Shown here: positions 1 to 11,280 of the stretch, one piece after another
Layout: each line of letters starts with the position of its first letter
How positions within the stretch are numbered: the first letter of the stretch is position 1
NCBI GenBank assembly: GCA_914767715.1
Contig: OU612066.1
Span: 6,391,001-6,455,000 of the forward strand
Direction: 5' to 3'
Origin: Membranipora membranacea
Lineage: Eukaryota; Bryozoa; Gymnolaemata; Cheilostomatida; Membraniporidae
DNA length: 64,000 bases
Notes under the pieces: generated by a model
What the model saw: only the letters and a program-made list of their open reading frames with translations
The model's database searches: none
What the model was told of the DNA's origin: nothing
Made by a program: the position numbers and the translations under genes

Positions 1-1597
1 ACTTTAAGAGGTCGTGTGGTATGAAGCCAATAAAGTTAAAAAAATTATAAAATTATTTACTTCATTAATTAATCAAACAACCAAATACTCTTCACGGTGA
101 TATGCATAGCCACAGTGTCCGAACGGAGAATAAATTGATATTGTAGATCCACAAGCTCTCGTGTAATGGGAGCTTCTATGTGTCCAGGGTTCACCTCTAA
201 CACCGCATATGCTCATCCATCTAATAGCAAGCTATAAATCACTAATTTGCTAAATCATTCCAGTTTTTCCTCGCAATTATTATTTGTTATGAAGCAGAGA
301 TTTTATGATCACTGTGCATTGATATCTTTATCAAACAACCGGTGTCATAATTTAGGGGGGATGCAAGGGGGGTGTCTCCTTTCCTACTTTGTCTAGGGGG
401 ATGAATCCCCCCTATTTATCATAACCCAGGTTACTGCCAGCTGGTGTACATCAATATGAGTTTTCCAGAATATGGCTAAAATTGATGCATTTTCATTTGT
501 AATCACCACAGAGCTCTGGCATCTTGGCAGCCCCCTGTACTCCCGGCCTGGTTGGCATCCCCCTACCTCGTATTTTCCACTTCTAATACTGCAAACAACC
601 CTACTCCGAAGTCGTTACGCTCGCATAAATACACCTTGTGAGAAAAATCAAGTTCAATACTGACACAAATTTATTATCTATGGCATTTAGAGACGTGATC
701 AGTGATGATGACGTTTAATAGCTTGTTTTGAAGTCACATGCAAATATATTCCCCCCCCCCCTCGGGCAAAAGTCTGCAGGGGCTCAGGCTAATGCAAATA
801 CGATTGTTTGCATGCATGCAAGTGTATGATGACACTGTTCCAATCTAGAGTTCATTTCAAAACGACAAATAATGTTTGTAAAAAGAATTAAAATCTTATA
901 TCTAACACTTATCGCTGCACATTTCAAATACCCAGCCAAGTAAAGCAGCTCTCTTTTACCTTTGTGTAGATCACTGCATGATGCAAAGTTTCACCTCTGG
1001 CATTGATTCATTACCACTCTACCTAACTCTTATATCTCAAATCTTGAATCACATTTAATCCCATTCTGTTTGATACGCAGGAATATCACCATTATACCTT
1101 CGCCAACTTTAGTGGGTTCTCTGTAATCTAATCATGACTCAACCCATCATCTATTTATGCTGAGTATTACCACAGAGTAAGTATATATATCTTTACTCTG
1201 TGCTGTCTTGAATTTGAATTAACTAGGACAGCAACTGATGCTATTTTGACACATTGTTCACTCTTGGCGTAAATAGCGATTCCAAACCGCATACTAAGAT
1301 AAAAAATCTTGAAAATATCATAACAACATTAAATACATTCCCGTGAAGAAGACCCATATTATAGAATTAGATTGCAACCCCTATCAATCTATATATCAGA
1401 TTACCATTTGTTGGCAAGTATTGAACGTGGTTGCTAGAGTATTTATTTTCAAAGCCAGTTAATAGAAGGAAGTTTTTTTAACGTTTTCAGCAATTTTTTG
1501 TTTCTGGAGTTTTGCCTTCCCACATTGGTCGGCTAAGATTTTGCCAAAATAATAGTTGGCAAACAATGGTTAGCGTTTTTCATCTATGCAACATATC
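1..1597. other. AT-rich non-coding flank
   Basis: No exon with recognisable protein similarity is seen. The stretch holds short C/G homopolymers (about 751-762) and a small imperfect inverted repeat of G-rich and C-rich arms near 351-365 and 400-415. The open frame at 472-663 is short and compositionally unremarkable. Confidence 0.6.
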
Positions 1598-1692
1598 ATA
1601 TCATTATCACTATCACTATCACTATCACTATCACTATCACTATCACTATCACTATCACTATCACTATCACTATCACTATCACTATCGCTATC
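1598..1692. repeat. (ATCACT)n microsatellite
   Basis: A nearly perfect hexanucleotide repeat of about 15 units. It gives an artificial Tyr-His repeat in the frame at 1512-1778, which should not be taken as a gene. It lies just outside the left end of the Harbinger element. Confidence 0.95.
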
Positions 1693-1976
1693 ATATCTGT
1701 ATGATTGAATGGAATGTTATGCAATCTTCCAACATATCTCCACATGCAGGATTTGGATCATGCTGGAGCCAATCTTAAGGTGAGGCCACACGATCGTATA
1801 AATTTCCACTAATTAGTGCAAATAAAATTTCGTACGAATTTAAGCCTGCAACACAGGTTTGTCTTCTCTGAAATTTGTACAAATGATTTATGGGTGTAAT
1901 CGTCCTCAGCCAATCAGAAGACAGGAGAAAGTTTAGTTAGCCCAGCTTTGTCATTATTTTCAGTTTCCTGTTTAAA

Positions 1977-2486
1977 ATGGAGGAACAAAAGAGAAGACTG
2001 CTTGCTTTACTTCTCATGAAGAAAAAGGCTTTGTTGCTCAAGAAAAAACGGTTAAATAATGGTCATCGTCAGCAAACAGCAAGAAGACGTTGGGTGCATC
2101 CAATTAACCAACAAAGAGATTGGCTTGGAGTGTATTCCAATCTCATTCATGAACTGAGAGAGGATGCAGACAACAGACGACACATTAAGTATTTAAGGAT
2201 GTCACCAGAAAACTTTGACTATGTTTTGGGTTTGATAAGCCCCCATATCACAAAGAAGGATACTGTCATGAGGAAAGCTATCAAAACTAGGCCTCAAACT
2301 TTCTCTGACTCTGTATCACTTGGCTGAGGGTTCCTCACAAGCTTCTATAGCTTCCCACTACAGACTAGGAAGGTCAACAGTGTCGCAGATCATCCAGGAA
2401 GCATGTGTAGCCCTGTGGATAGTTCTTCAGCCAATCTACCTCAACCCCCCCTCAGGACCTGAGGAATGGAAACGGGTAGCTCTTGG
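1977..2486 (+). pseudogene. Harbinger transposase, N-terminal exon (frameshifted)
   Basis: The exon starts at the first ATG after the left terminal repeat. A Lys/Leu-rich N-terminus is followed by a region typical of HARBI1-like nucleases: RRWVHPINQQRD, then YLRMSPENFDYVLGLI. Near 2283-2295 the frame shifts by one base; similarity resumes in another frame with LSLTLYHLAEGSSQ, YRLGRSTVSQII and GPEEWKRVALG. The exon ends at a good donor (TTGG/GTGAGT, phase 2). The region is the helix-turn-helix and N-terminal part of the DDE_Tnp_4 family; no catalytic residue lies here. The frameshift, if real, kills the gene. Confidence 0.85.
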
Positions 2487-2530
2487 GTGAGTATTTTGTT
2501 GCTCCATCTTTCACTAATTTATCAACCAGT

Positions 2531-4243
2531 CATGGGCGTCACTAGGAATTTGAATGGGGGGCTCTGCTGGGGCGCAGCCCCTGCGGGGGGTCTAGGGAGG
2601 TGTCCCCCCAGCCGCCGGAGCCCTGAGCGGTTTTAAGATCATTTTCGTGCAAAATTAGCCCATTTCAATGTATAAATGAGAGCATAATCAAAACTCACCT
2701 TGGAATGGCTCATCTTCACACAGTCCACAAGACAAACATAATTCTTGTAATGAGAGTAAAACTTGAGGCGCAGAATCAAGATGTTTTAAGGGCAACAACT
2801 CGGGATTACAAGAGGAAACAGATTCCTAATCAATATCACACAACAAAAGTCTGATGTTTGTTTTATAAAATTTAATGAGCATTATTATTATTGACAAACT
2901 GAAGGTAAATACAACCACAACATTAGGCCTACTATTAATTCAGCTATTACTAGGTTCTCCAGCATTATTATTATCAGTCATACATTTGTTTCATACGCAC
3001 ATGAAAGAAGTTCTCAGAAAGTCAAGTAGGATTCAACATTAACTTACTCAAAAACAACACTGCTCAGCTCCATGCGGGTGGGGTAAGCCTTGCTAAATCT
3101 ATCAATCACTACATCAGTGTCGACATCCCTTTCGCAGTGGATGTGGATGAGTGCGAGCGCATCCAGCCGGGAGCTAGTCTGAGTTGACCTCAGGTAGGTG
3201 TTGAGACGCCTGAGACAGCTGAAGGAGCGCTCGGACTCACAGGTTGTGACAGGGAGTGTGGCACCGATAAGCAGAATAGTGTGGATGTTGGGGTATACAT
3301 CTTTGTCACACAGTCTCAACATGTGTGTCAAACTAGTCCGCTCCTTAGACCCTACCTTGGCAACAGCCACATGGTGCTGCCACCGCTCTACCTCTGTCTT
3401 CATGAGCACTGGGTGAGGGAGACCCTCCTCATACTGGGCGACCAGGTCCTGCAATTGCTTGTCCGATGGGCTGCCACCTGGCATCATCAGACAGATCAGT
3501 GATGCTGACTGTGAGAAACCTGGGGAAAAGACAGAGAATTAGCAAACTTTATAGTATTTATCGCTCTTCCAAAAACAAAAAGCAGCCATCTGCTTCAAAC
3601 AGTTTGCACTGGTGACAAGGCTAGCCTCTCAATAGATTATCTATTTCACACTCAGAACTCACTGGTAAAGCGGGTCTCCAGTTCAGAGATGAGGTGGTCC
3701 AGGAAGACACTACGCACATTCACCTGATAGTGGCCCTCCACAGTCCCGGTCTCGCTGACCGCGTTGCCTCGTATGGTCATACGTCCGCACACCCGAGGTA
3801 GTGTGGGCACTGTTCCAGCATGCTCCGCCATGCCCTGGGCCATCTGAAACCACTTCATGTCGTCTCTGCGGCGCATGTCCTTATAGTAGGACAGGGTACT
3901 CTGAACCTGCAAGAAAATTCAACTAAAAAAAACTGCCGCGGACCGAGGTTTACAATATGATAAATTATCGGGTGAGGCATAGTAACAGTAACTATCACAC
4001 TGACCATTGTGGAGACATGTCTTACCTGTGTGTATGCTTTGCAGACTTCCATAGAGGTTCCCTGCAGCTGTTGGGTGAGGCCTGAGAGGATAGTGAACTG
4101 TGCCAGAAAGTCGAATTCCGTCACCGAGGTCAGCAGTGACTCCGCCTCGGACTTGGTTTTGCTAGGACATGATGTCAGGTCGGCAGGGAGGAGGTATTGC
4201 ATGGCTCCCGTGTGCGATGCTCTCCAGAGCCAGTATGACGAAT
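2531..4243 (-). mobile_element. hAT-type element nested in Harbinger intron
   Basis: The left boundary is suggested by CATGGGCGTCACTAGG at 2531, a sequence typical of hAT termini, followed by a run of short GC-rich hairpins (about 2555-2625). The body carries the C-terminal exons of a hAT transposase on the minus strand. I could not find the matching right end or an 8-bp target duplication, so the right boundary is only the last recognisable exon. It interrupts the Harbinger transposase where its first catalytic exon should be. Confidence 0.6.
3044..4243 (-). CDS. hAT transposase, three C-terminal exons (P52rIPK/ZMYM-like)
   Basis: Three exons read in phase on the minus strand: 4243-4026 (acceptor TTAACCAG, donor CAG/GTAAG), 3906-3663 (acceptor TTGCAG, donor A/GTGAG) and 3519-3044 (acceptor TTCCCCAG). 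Joined they give about 312 codons without a stop. The last exon has the hAT dimerisation signature: LPVTTCESERSFSCLRRL, followed by a TSSRLDALALIHIH-like segment. The preceding LMMPGGSPSDKQLQDL also fits this family. The N-terminal zinc finger and the first catalytic acidic residues are not seen upstream of 4243, so the gene is truncated, but the reading frame is surprisingly well kept. Confidence 0.82.
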
Positions 4244-5098
4244 CTGGTTAAATACAATATGAATCATTATATAATAAAAATTAGGGGTTCAAATTAGAAT
4301 ACAATGATGATAATATTTTTAATTAAAATTAGGAGTTAAAATTGTGGAGGCTGACTGTATGGTAGGCTACAACCTGCTAATGCGAGGCTACAGTAATCAT
4401 CAAAAATCCAATGATTCTACTAATGATTAGCAGTCTCTAAATAGCTTTCACACTATTCTCAAAATTAGTCAATGGTGAGTCCAGTTCCTTTTTTCTGTAC
4501 TGACACGAATATTGCCAAATACAACCCTATGCTTGGGACAAATATTTAACTACAAACTGAAACTAAAGAGGCGCTACCCGTTGCGAATGAATTGAGTGTT
4601 ATATCTGTGACTGTAGTTTGAGGTAAGTCGCTATTCACTCAAATGAGGCCTACCTAGAGAGGTTTGTTTATATATCCTGCTTTCTGTTTTTCAGATTTGA
4701 AAAAAGGGGTTTACAAAACGGTGAGATTATATATTTGTCGGTTTTATTTTCTTTAAGTTTGTGCAATATGGGAGTATAGGCTTCCCTGTGACTCATACAG
4801 TTTTATCATATCATATCACATTTTACACCAAGTTAAGATCACAGGTGCGACTTAAATAACCATATCATCAAGGAGAAATTCTCAAACAACCATGTAGTTC
4901 TACAAAGTCACAGAACTCATTGAGGCTAGGAGACTGGATGTCGGTACTAGGTACAGAGTTAACTTCCATAATCATAGTTTCAAAATGATTGGAAACTTGA
5001 AGATGACACATACCTGATAGGCTTGCTAACTTGATAGTAGGCCTACATCTATACTATTGGATCTCATAGTTTTTAAACTTAGATTTTACATATTTCAG
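4244..5098. other. Non-coding intron remnant
   Basis: AT-rich sequence between the hAT exon and the second recognised Harbinger exon. I looked here for the missing catalytic exon (Gly-Ala-Ile-Asp-Gly region) and did not find it. Confidence 0.5.
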
Positions 5099-5301
5099 AG
5101 ATCGAATTAATCTGCAAGAGAGTGAACCAATAGCTCATTATGGAGGAGGTGACTTCCCATTCATGTTCGTTGCTGACGAAGCTTTCCCTCTCCGCCCGAA
5201 TATTATGCCACCATTCCCGGGCCGATCTCTAGACTCAGAGCCAAAGCGAATCTTCAACTACAGGTTGTCAAGGGCGAGGAGGGTCATAGAAAATACCTGC
5301 G
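5099..5301 (+). pseudogene. Harbinger transposase, DDE catalytic exon
   Basis: Acceptor ATATTTCAG at 5090-5098 and donor G/GTGAGT at 5302. The exon is open and reads FPFMFVADEAFPLRPNIM, then KRIFNYRLSRARRVIENTCG. In PIF/Harbinger DDE_Tnp_4 proteins the Asp of the VADEAF motif and the Glu of the RRVIEN motif are the second and third catalytic residues, and both are present. The phase (1 base before the first codon) fits the donor at 2486, but joining them directly would omit the exon that carries the first catalytic Asp. Confidence 0.87.
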
Positions 5302-7002
5302 GTGAGTAAAGAACTAAAATTAATAGACAGGTATGAAATTATTTACACAGTCAATCAGATTTCAAACGACCAAAGCTTAGCCGGATAACATCTTACTTTA
5401 TTTTCCTGATTCCCTGTTAGTATGAGATTAAATCATAACACAAGGTTACACGCTCCGCAGTGTTGGCTGCTGACTAAACTATATGTTGTGCACGACATTA
5501 AAACTGCTGATTTATAACACAGCCCTAATTTTGACCTAAATTTTTTCTTGGCATTTTTTGACAAAGAAACACTCAAGTACCTATGAAATCTAATAAATTT
5601 GTATGAATATCTTTAGTAAAACTGTTGGTTAAGCTATTGCTGGCCATTTTTGTTCAGTAGGAGAAAAGGTGTCCCCCAACCTCTGATTACCTTTTACGAA
5701 CCGTTTTTCAAATTTGTTTAAGGAATCTTATCTCATCGGTGGCAAATCTTGTTTAAGAACATTGTGGCAGAACCAGAAAAGGCTACTAACCTAGTACGCG
5801 CAATGTGTGTACTGCTGTCAGCACAGAAAAAAGTAAAACAGCTCCAAGCTTAGCCCAGCTTTAATTATTATAAACATTACGCTTTCTTTGATTTTCTCTA
5901 CATATATTTCGTTATAAAATAATAAACGTTAACCTCACACCCTTCCTTTTTCCTTTTTATTTTGACATCAAACTATATAATCATGATAACCAATGACAGC
6001 CACACTTGGTTACCGCAGATGCCATTAGCTCAGCTAGAATATAGAACAGCCTTTACAAATGACATCCATGGTTAATGGCAAATAATTGCTCTTTATAATT
6101 GGCCCTGAATGTTGCATCACATATTCATTCACTATTAGCTATTATGACAGCAGCAGTACAAGCTAGATATCAGTTCCATTAACTGCTGTTTCTCAAGTTG
6201 TCTTCCCCTTTTATAATGCAGCATAACTCCTGACTTTACTGGATCACGTATTATTATAGGACACTGGAAATTCCACTGTCTCAAAGTGAAGACAGCCAAT
6301 GAGAATGTTTGGCTTAAAATAGACTGCGTATCACAATTATTTTCAGCAAATGACGCTTTGGCTTAAAATAGACTATATGTCATAGGGCTTAAGCCAATGA
6401 GATTATCTTATGTACAATTTCCACATAAGGTGCAATCATGCAATCAATTATGTAAGAAAGACTGAGAGCAAAACATCTTTTTACAGGGAAAACAGCACCG
6501 CACCCGCGATGAAACAGCACAGATATGAAAAATAACAGTCGTGCAGGAATGATGCAAGATTTCAGCGAGCACCACCGGAGAGTATAAAAGGAGGAAAATT
6601 CAATGAAAAAAAGACAAGTGCTCACCGGATACAAAACCATATTATAGCAGTATAAAACATGTAGTAGAGCATTTCATATTTTTATATAAATCTGATTTTA
6701 ATTCAGATAAATATTTTGAGAATTAATTTTACGATGAATTATTTTTACTCTGGATTATTCACACTTTGGAGACTGGATTTATTATAAGCAAGAGGACGAC
6801 AAGGATACATTGGTAATTATACTTTATTTTGAAAAGGATTATTATCATTTTTTTTATTAATAATTTTATACTTCTACATTTTTAAATTGACATTTTTGTA
6901 TTCACATTTAAATTTAGAACAAAATAAATAGTTGTATTGACCTCAACTAAGCATCCGCTTGATTAAATTATTGAGTTGTAAACAACCACCGAGTATCAGG
7001 AT
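5302..7002. other. Intronic/non-coding, nothing recognised
   Basis: AT-rich. A short motif (GGCTTAAAATAGACT) occurs twice near 6310 and 6360, and CCAAT-type boxes are scattered. The exon expected after ENTCG (the RWR region of Harbinger transposases) was not found. Confidence 0.45.
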
Positions 7003-7240
7003 TCAAGAGTCATTAACCCAGTCTCTGACCTTGCAAAATTATCGTTTTTATAAAGCGCCAAGAATTTTATTATCTTTGAGTAGTCAAAGATACTTTGAAC
7101 TAGAATTGTGAAAGTCGAATATATCATCAAGAGTCTTTAGCGCAGTCTTTGACCTTGTAAAATTATCACTCTATAAGCATCAATAATTTTATTATCTTTG
7201 AGTAGTCAAAGATACTTTGAAATAGAATTGTGATAGGTCA
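7003..7240. repeat. Two-copy tandem repeat, about 119 bp
   Basis: Two adjacent similar units. Both contain the shared segment around TTATCTTTGAGTAGTCAAAG, which itself holds an inverted pair (CTTTGA/TCAAAG). The second unit is a few bases shorter. No coding content. Confidence 0.8.
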
Positions 7241-8074
7241 ATTAAAGCATCGAGCTAAAATTAAAGCTAAATTTGAAGCGACCTAGAGCTATTCTCATTC
7301 CAGACAGAGAAGTGAATTGAAGTCTGTAACCTATCAATTGGTTACAAGGCCTGTGATTCTATTACAACTGTCGGTGTCACCTAATTGGACTTCCAGGCAC
7401 TAAACAAAGTCCAACAGCCTTGTTGGAATTTAAATCTCCACAAATAAGTGAGATTATTTATAGATAACTACGCAATATATATATATCAAACTACGAACCA
7501 CAGGCTAATATTTATTATAGCCACGAGTTCATAAACCACATACAGTTATCAATCGCTTTGTGGTGCATGAGTATTGTCTCAAGCTTATAACAAGCTTTCT
7601 GCTAGCCCAATTTAGGGATACCTGCGGTTTATTGGCAGGAGCTGCCCTTTGAATGACTAAGGAGCCAACTTCTCCTTAGTTCAAGAGTGGTCAGACTTAT
7701 AAACAATTCTAAGGGTTTCTCTAAACCTGGAAAGGGAAGCCAGCTGTTCGTCTCTTGAAATTTTGCCAAGGTTAATTGACACATGTGGTTAATTGAGTGC
7801 TACCAAATTAACACACACACACACACACATAGAACCTGAATTACGTCATCGATATATTATTCATTCATAGATTTTATAGAAGGAGCAAACAACTCCAAAT
7901 TGAATACACAAAGATAACTAAATTCATTAAATTACGTGTTGGAACTTGGAGTTATTCAGAGTAACTTCCCTTACCCCCTACTTCCTTTTCCGTTCCTCAC
8001 AGCATATACTTTATAAGTATATGCGGGAACCATATCCATCTTAACTTATCCTACTTTCTTTTCCGTTCCTCACA
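7241..8074. other. Non-coding, with (CA)n and a duplicated acceptor tract
   Basis: Holds a (CA)9-like run near 7811-7828. A pyrimidine-rich tract, CTTTCTTTTCCGTTCCTCAC and a near-identical copy, occurs twice (about 7980-8000 and 8053-8074). The first copy ends in a perfect acceptor (CACAG) and the second lies directly before the last Harbinger exon with its AG lost. A local duplication seems to have displaced the splice acceptor. Confidence 0.55.
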
Positions 8075-8326
8075 CTGCACAATTTCCTACGGACAGTCAA
8101 TGACACCAAGCATGTCCCACCAGGCTTTGCCGATGCTGCCAATTCTGGCGGAACCATAACACCAGGATTCTGGCGAGCCCAACAACACGGTAACTTAGAA
8201 CCCGGTGGCAGACCTCCTCGCGGGGTGACTGCTGAAGCCACAGACATACGTGATAGACTCGTGGAATTTTTTTCAAACCCAGAAGGGTCTGTTGAATGGC
8301 AGAGGGCGCACATCAACCAAGTTTAA
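8075..8326 (+). pseudogene. Harbinger transposase, C-terminal exon
   Basis: Open from about 8075 to TAA at 8324-8326. It reads LHNFLRTVNDTKHVPPGFAD, then PGFWRAQQHGN and RDRLVEFFSNPEGSVEWQ before the stop. This is the normal C-terminal block of HARBI1-like transposases (LHN(F/Y)LRT...PPGF...GSV.WQ). No clean AG acceptor directly precedes it. A long-inverted-repeat element begins about 17 bases after the stop. Confidence 0.87.
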
Positions 8327-8343
8327 GTAGCAGTTTAGGCATA

Positions 8344-10221
8344 ACTTTTGCTGGTCTATCATTAACAAAAATATACTTGACTTTTCTACTCCAGCTTGTA
8401 AACATTTGCCATACCAGAATCAATTACCCTCAGTATTCTCACTGCAAGTTTTGCCCATGACAAACAAAGAATCTAATGTGAGAGCTATCTTTTCAAATTC
8501 TAAACGAAATTATTCCATCCAGGGTTAGGATAGGTCAGTTATAGGGCTTTAACAATAATAAGATAACAGTTCCAACTGCTGACAAAGACAGTCTCATTGT
8601 TAACAGCTGCTTGTGTACAATTATACCCCTTACACATGATACCACAAGGTATCTTTAGCGCCTCAATATCCGTGAACTGGGAAATTTCATGTAAAATCAA
8701 ATTGTAATAGTTTTGCATCAATGCTGTCCCGTATATATGGGCAATTATTGTAATGTCATTCAGGTTTTTGGTTTGATAATCATCCTGTCATTCATATACT
8801 CAATTATGGATGTGAGTATGGAGGATGGGCGAGGGGGGGGGGGGTTTGTGGGCTCTGTGAGTGTATCCTACCTAATATTATGTCTTTTTACACATATAGA
8901 TCACAATTACAAATCTCTGTGACCTTCCTATGAGGAAAAATACCAGAAACAGAAGTGATGAATTTACTAGTTGGAGAAAAATGATTTTGGAATCCCTCCT
9001 TCAGGATGACGTAATGGCTGAGCTAACGATATCGGAAATACTATACTGGCAAGCTTGAAATTGAGTGTTTTTTGCTGTCATTGTTTTCTCCATGTGTAAT
9101 ACTGATATAGTGTCTTGCTATTTGGACGACATTTACTAGTAAATTATAACGTAGTGTTACAAGACATACAAAGTATTTCATAAGGAGAACTCAATAGCAG
9201 ACTACAGCTTGTAACATAGTAATTACAAAAACGTAAGCTCCACCGTTACGGAGATTTGAAAATTGGACCTTATAATGTAAAAATACATGGATATACACCC
9301 ACATCCTTTAACTCCTGAATTTCAAGACAAATCACAAAACGGCTGGAAAGGAAAATATGATTCAAAACTATGAAGCCTGACTGATCAATGTATTTACATA
9401 AATTTGGGAGGTTTGATGGGGTTACGCCTGTAATTCAATTGTCTCACAGTGGTTAGATTTACCTTAGGATTTCACTGATCATTTTTTTCCCTCCAGCTGT
9501 TTTATGATTTCTCATCAAATTAAGGAGTCAATTAAGAATATGAACGACATGATGATATCAAACTGAATAATATTACAACATACACCCATCTACATGGCAC
9601 AGTATCAATAGGAAACTATTTCAATCTTGTATTGTATGAAGTTTCCCAGTTCTTGACTATTGAGGGTTAAAATGTGGGTTAAAATCGCAAGCGTTGTCTC
9701 CGTCCGAGGACTGCGAAATATCAGTGCCTTAAGGGCACGGCCGCTGTATTCGGCGCCAACATGCTCTCAGTTTGCAGGCAGGTCGGAGCACACCTGGGGT
9801 GTCATATGAGCCCAATAGTCAGTAGACGTCAGCGGGATTCGAACCCAGGACCTCCAACGCTTGCGTGTTAAAGGGCAGGCGCTCTAACCAACTTTGCTAC
9901 CTCCTACTCGCTAAAGATACCTTGTGGTATTGTGTGTAAGGGGTATAATTTTACACAAGCAGCTGTTATCAATGAGAGAGTCCGTTGTCAGCAGTTGGAA
10001 GTGCTATTTTATTATTGTTACAGCCCTGTAGATCCTAACCCGGAATGGAATGAATTCCTTTAGAATTTGAGAAGATAGCTCTCACATTTGATTCTTGTTT
10101 GTCATGTGCAAAACTTGTAGTGAGAATTCTGAGGGAAATTGGTTCTGATATGGCAAATGTTTACAAACTGGAGTAGAAAAGTCAAGTATCTTTTTGTTAA
10201 TGATAGACCAGCAAAACTTTG
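8344..10221. mobile_element. 1.9-kb element with ~320-bp terminal inverted repeats
   Basis: The segment 8344-8662 is repeated in inverted orientation at 9905-10221. The arms begin with a TTTTGCTGGTCTATC motif and end at the small palindrome GATACCACAAGGTATC. Identity by eye is roughly 85-90% with a few indels. The 1.2-kb interior has no recognised coding sequence but contains a tRNA-like SINE touching the right arm. The long arms suggest a foldback-type or non-autonomous DNA transposon; I could not define a target duplication. Confidence 0.75.
9680..9902 (-). repeat. tRNA-derived SINE
   Basis: On the minus strand TAGCAAAGTTGGTTAGAGCGC matches a pol III A box and GGTTCGAATCCCGC is a perfect B box about 50 nt later. 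The body continues through GC-richer sequence to about 9680. The anticodon loop does not fold as a proper tRNA, so this is a SINE head rather than a tRNA gene. Confidence 0.7.
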
Positions 10222-10619
10222 TAGTCAAAATATAGTCATGATAACTTTTTCCATTCTATATCTGCCCTCGCTGTTGTGCACTTGATAAGTGCGTAGATAT
10301 TTCAGATTGAAAACTGGTTGGTTTTTTGTAATTTCTTTTACTGACCGACTGATCTTGAGACACAGAGTAATCTGAACTTAGGTACACCCCTCCTACTCTT
10401 TACCACTTGCTCACTACATTTTTGTTTTTACCACTCTTGTCAAAATAATCACTGTCAATAAGTTGTCAGAGGATCTGCTACTTGTTCAAGGTGTTAATAT
10501 CACATGAGAAGTGATCACTCATGTGTCGATGAAATGGATATTACTTTTTAGTTAAGTATCAAACTAATCAAATAATATGATTAATATTTTATTGACTTCT
10601 ATTATTAATAAACTTTGTA
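10222..10619. other. AT-rich non-coding
   Basis: No coding or repeat signal recognised between the inverted-repeat element and the tandem array. Confidence 0.5.
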
Positions 10620-11280
10620 AAACATGTGTAGAACAGTTTGTTCCATGGTATAAAATGATGCCGACGACATCAGGCTGTCGGAAATGTCGGAAACGTATAA
10701 TAAAACACACTTAATTTGACTACAAAGTGAATAAAAAGTGGAATATATATGAACAGTAAGTTCCATGGTGGAATTGATGCCGATGACATCAGACTAGGAA
10801 AACTGCTGTCGGATACAAAGGACAGTGGGCGTAAGTATAATAAAAGAAATGCATTATGACTATAAAGTGAAATAATATATATGAACAGTAAGTTCCATGG
10901 TGGAATTGATGCCAATGACATCAGACTAGTAAATCTGCTGTCGGAAACAAATGACAGCGGGCGTAAGTATAATAAAAGAAATGCATTATGACTATAAAGT
11001 GAAATATATATGAACAGTAAGTTCCATGGTGGAATTGATGCCGATGACATCAGACTAGTAAAACTGCTGTCGGAAACAAATGACAGCGGGCGTAAGTTTA
11101 AGAAAGCAAACGTATTTTGACGACAAAGTGAATAAAAAGTTAAATATTTATGAACAGCGGGCGTAAGTATAATAAAATAAATGCATTATGACTATAAAGT
11201 TTAATATTTAGTTCCATGGTGGAAATGATGCGGATGACATTAGAGTAGTAAAAGAGCTGTCGGTATTAGATGACAGCTGG
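10620..11280. repeat. ~130-bp tandem array from the MADF gene 3' end
   Basis: GTTCCATGGTGGAATTGATG-like segments recur with spacings of about 130 bp (10751, 10883, 11012), with diverged or partial units on both sides (about 10632, 11152-11230). On the minus strand each unit carries a version of the MADF gene's last codons (SLMSSASIPPWN), and the unit at 11210-11260 is the coding end itself. The array looks like repeated duplication of the terminal exon end. The 126-codon frame at 10670-11050 is a by-product. Confidence 0.85.

Noticed and set aside
1512-1778. 88-codon frame with a Tyr-His repeat
   Set aside because: It is the translation of the (ATCACT)n microsatellite.
6389-6640. 83-codon minus-strand frame in the Harbinger intron
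   Set aside because: No family resemblance, no exon borders, AT-driven composition.
7280-7830. Possible LTR-like segment (short inverted motifs, TG/CA)
   Set aside because: No second copy, primer-binding site or polypurine tract was found in the window.
9850-9902. Possible tRNA gene
   Set aside because: A and B boxes fit, but the anticodon arm does not fold and the sequence continues as a longer repeat; better a SINE.
10670-11050. 126-codon frame with internal repeats, hydrophobic
   Set aside because: It arises from the tandem array of the MADF 3' end; no start or splice context supports it as a gene.
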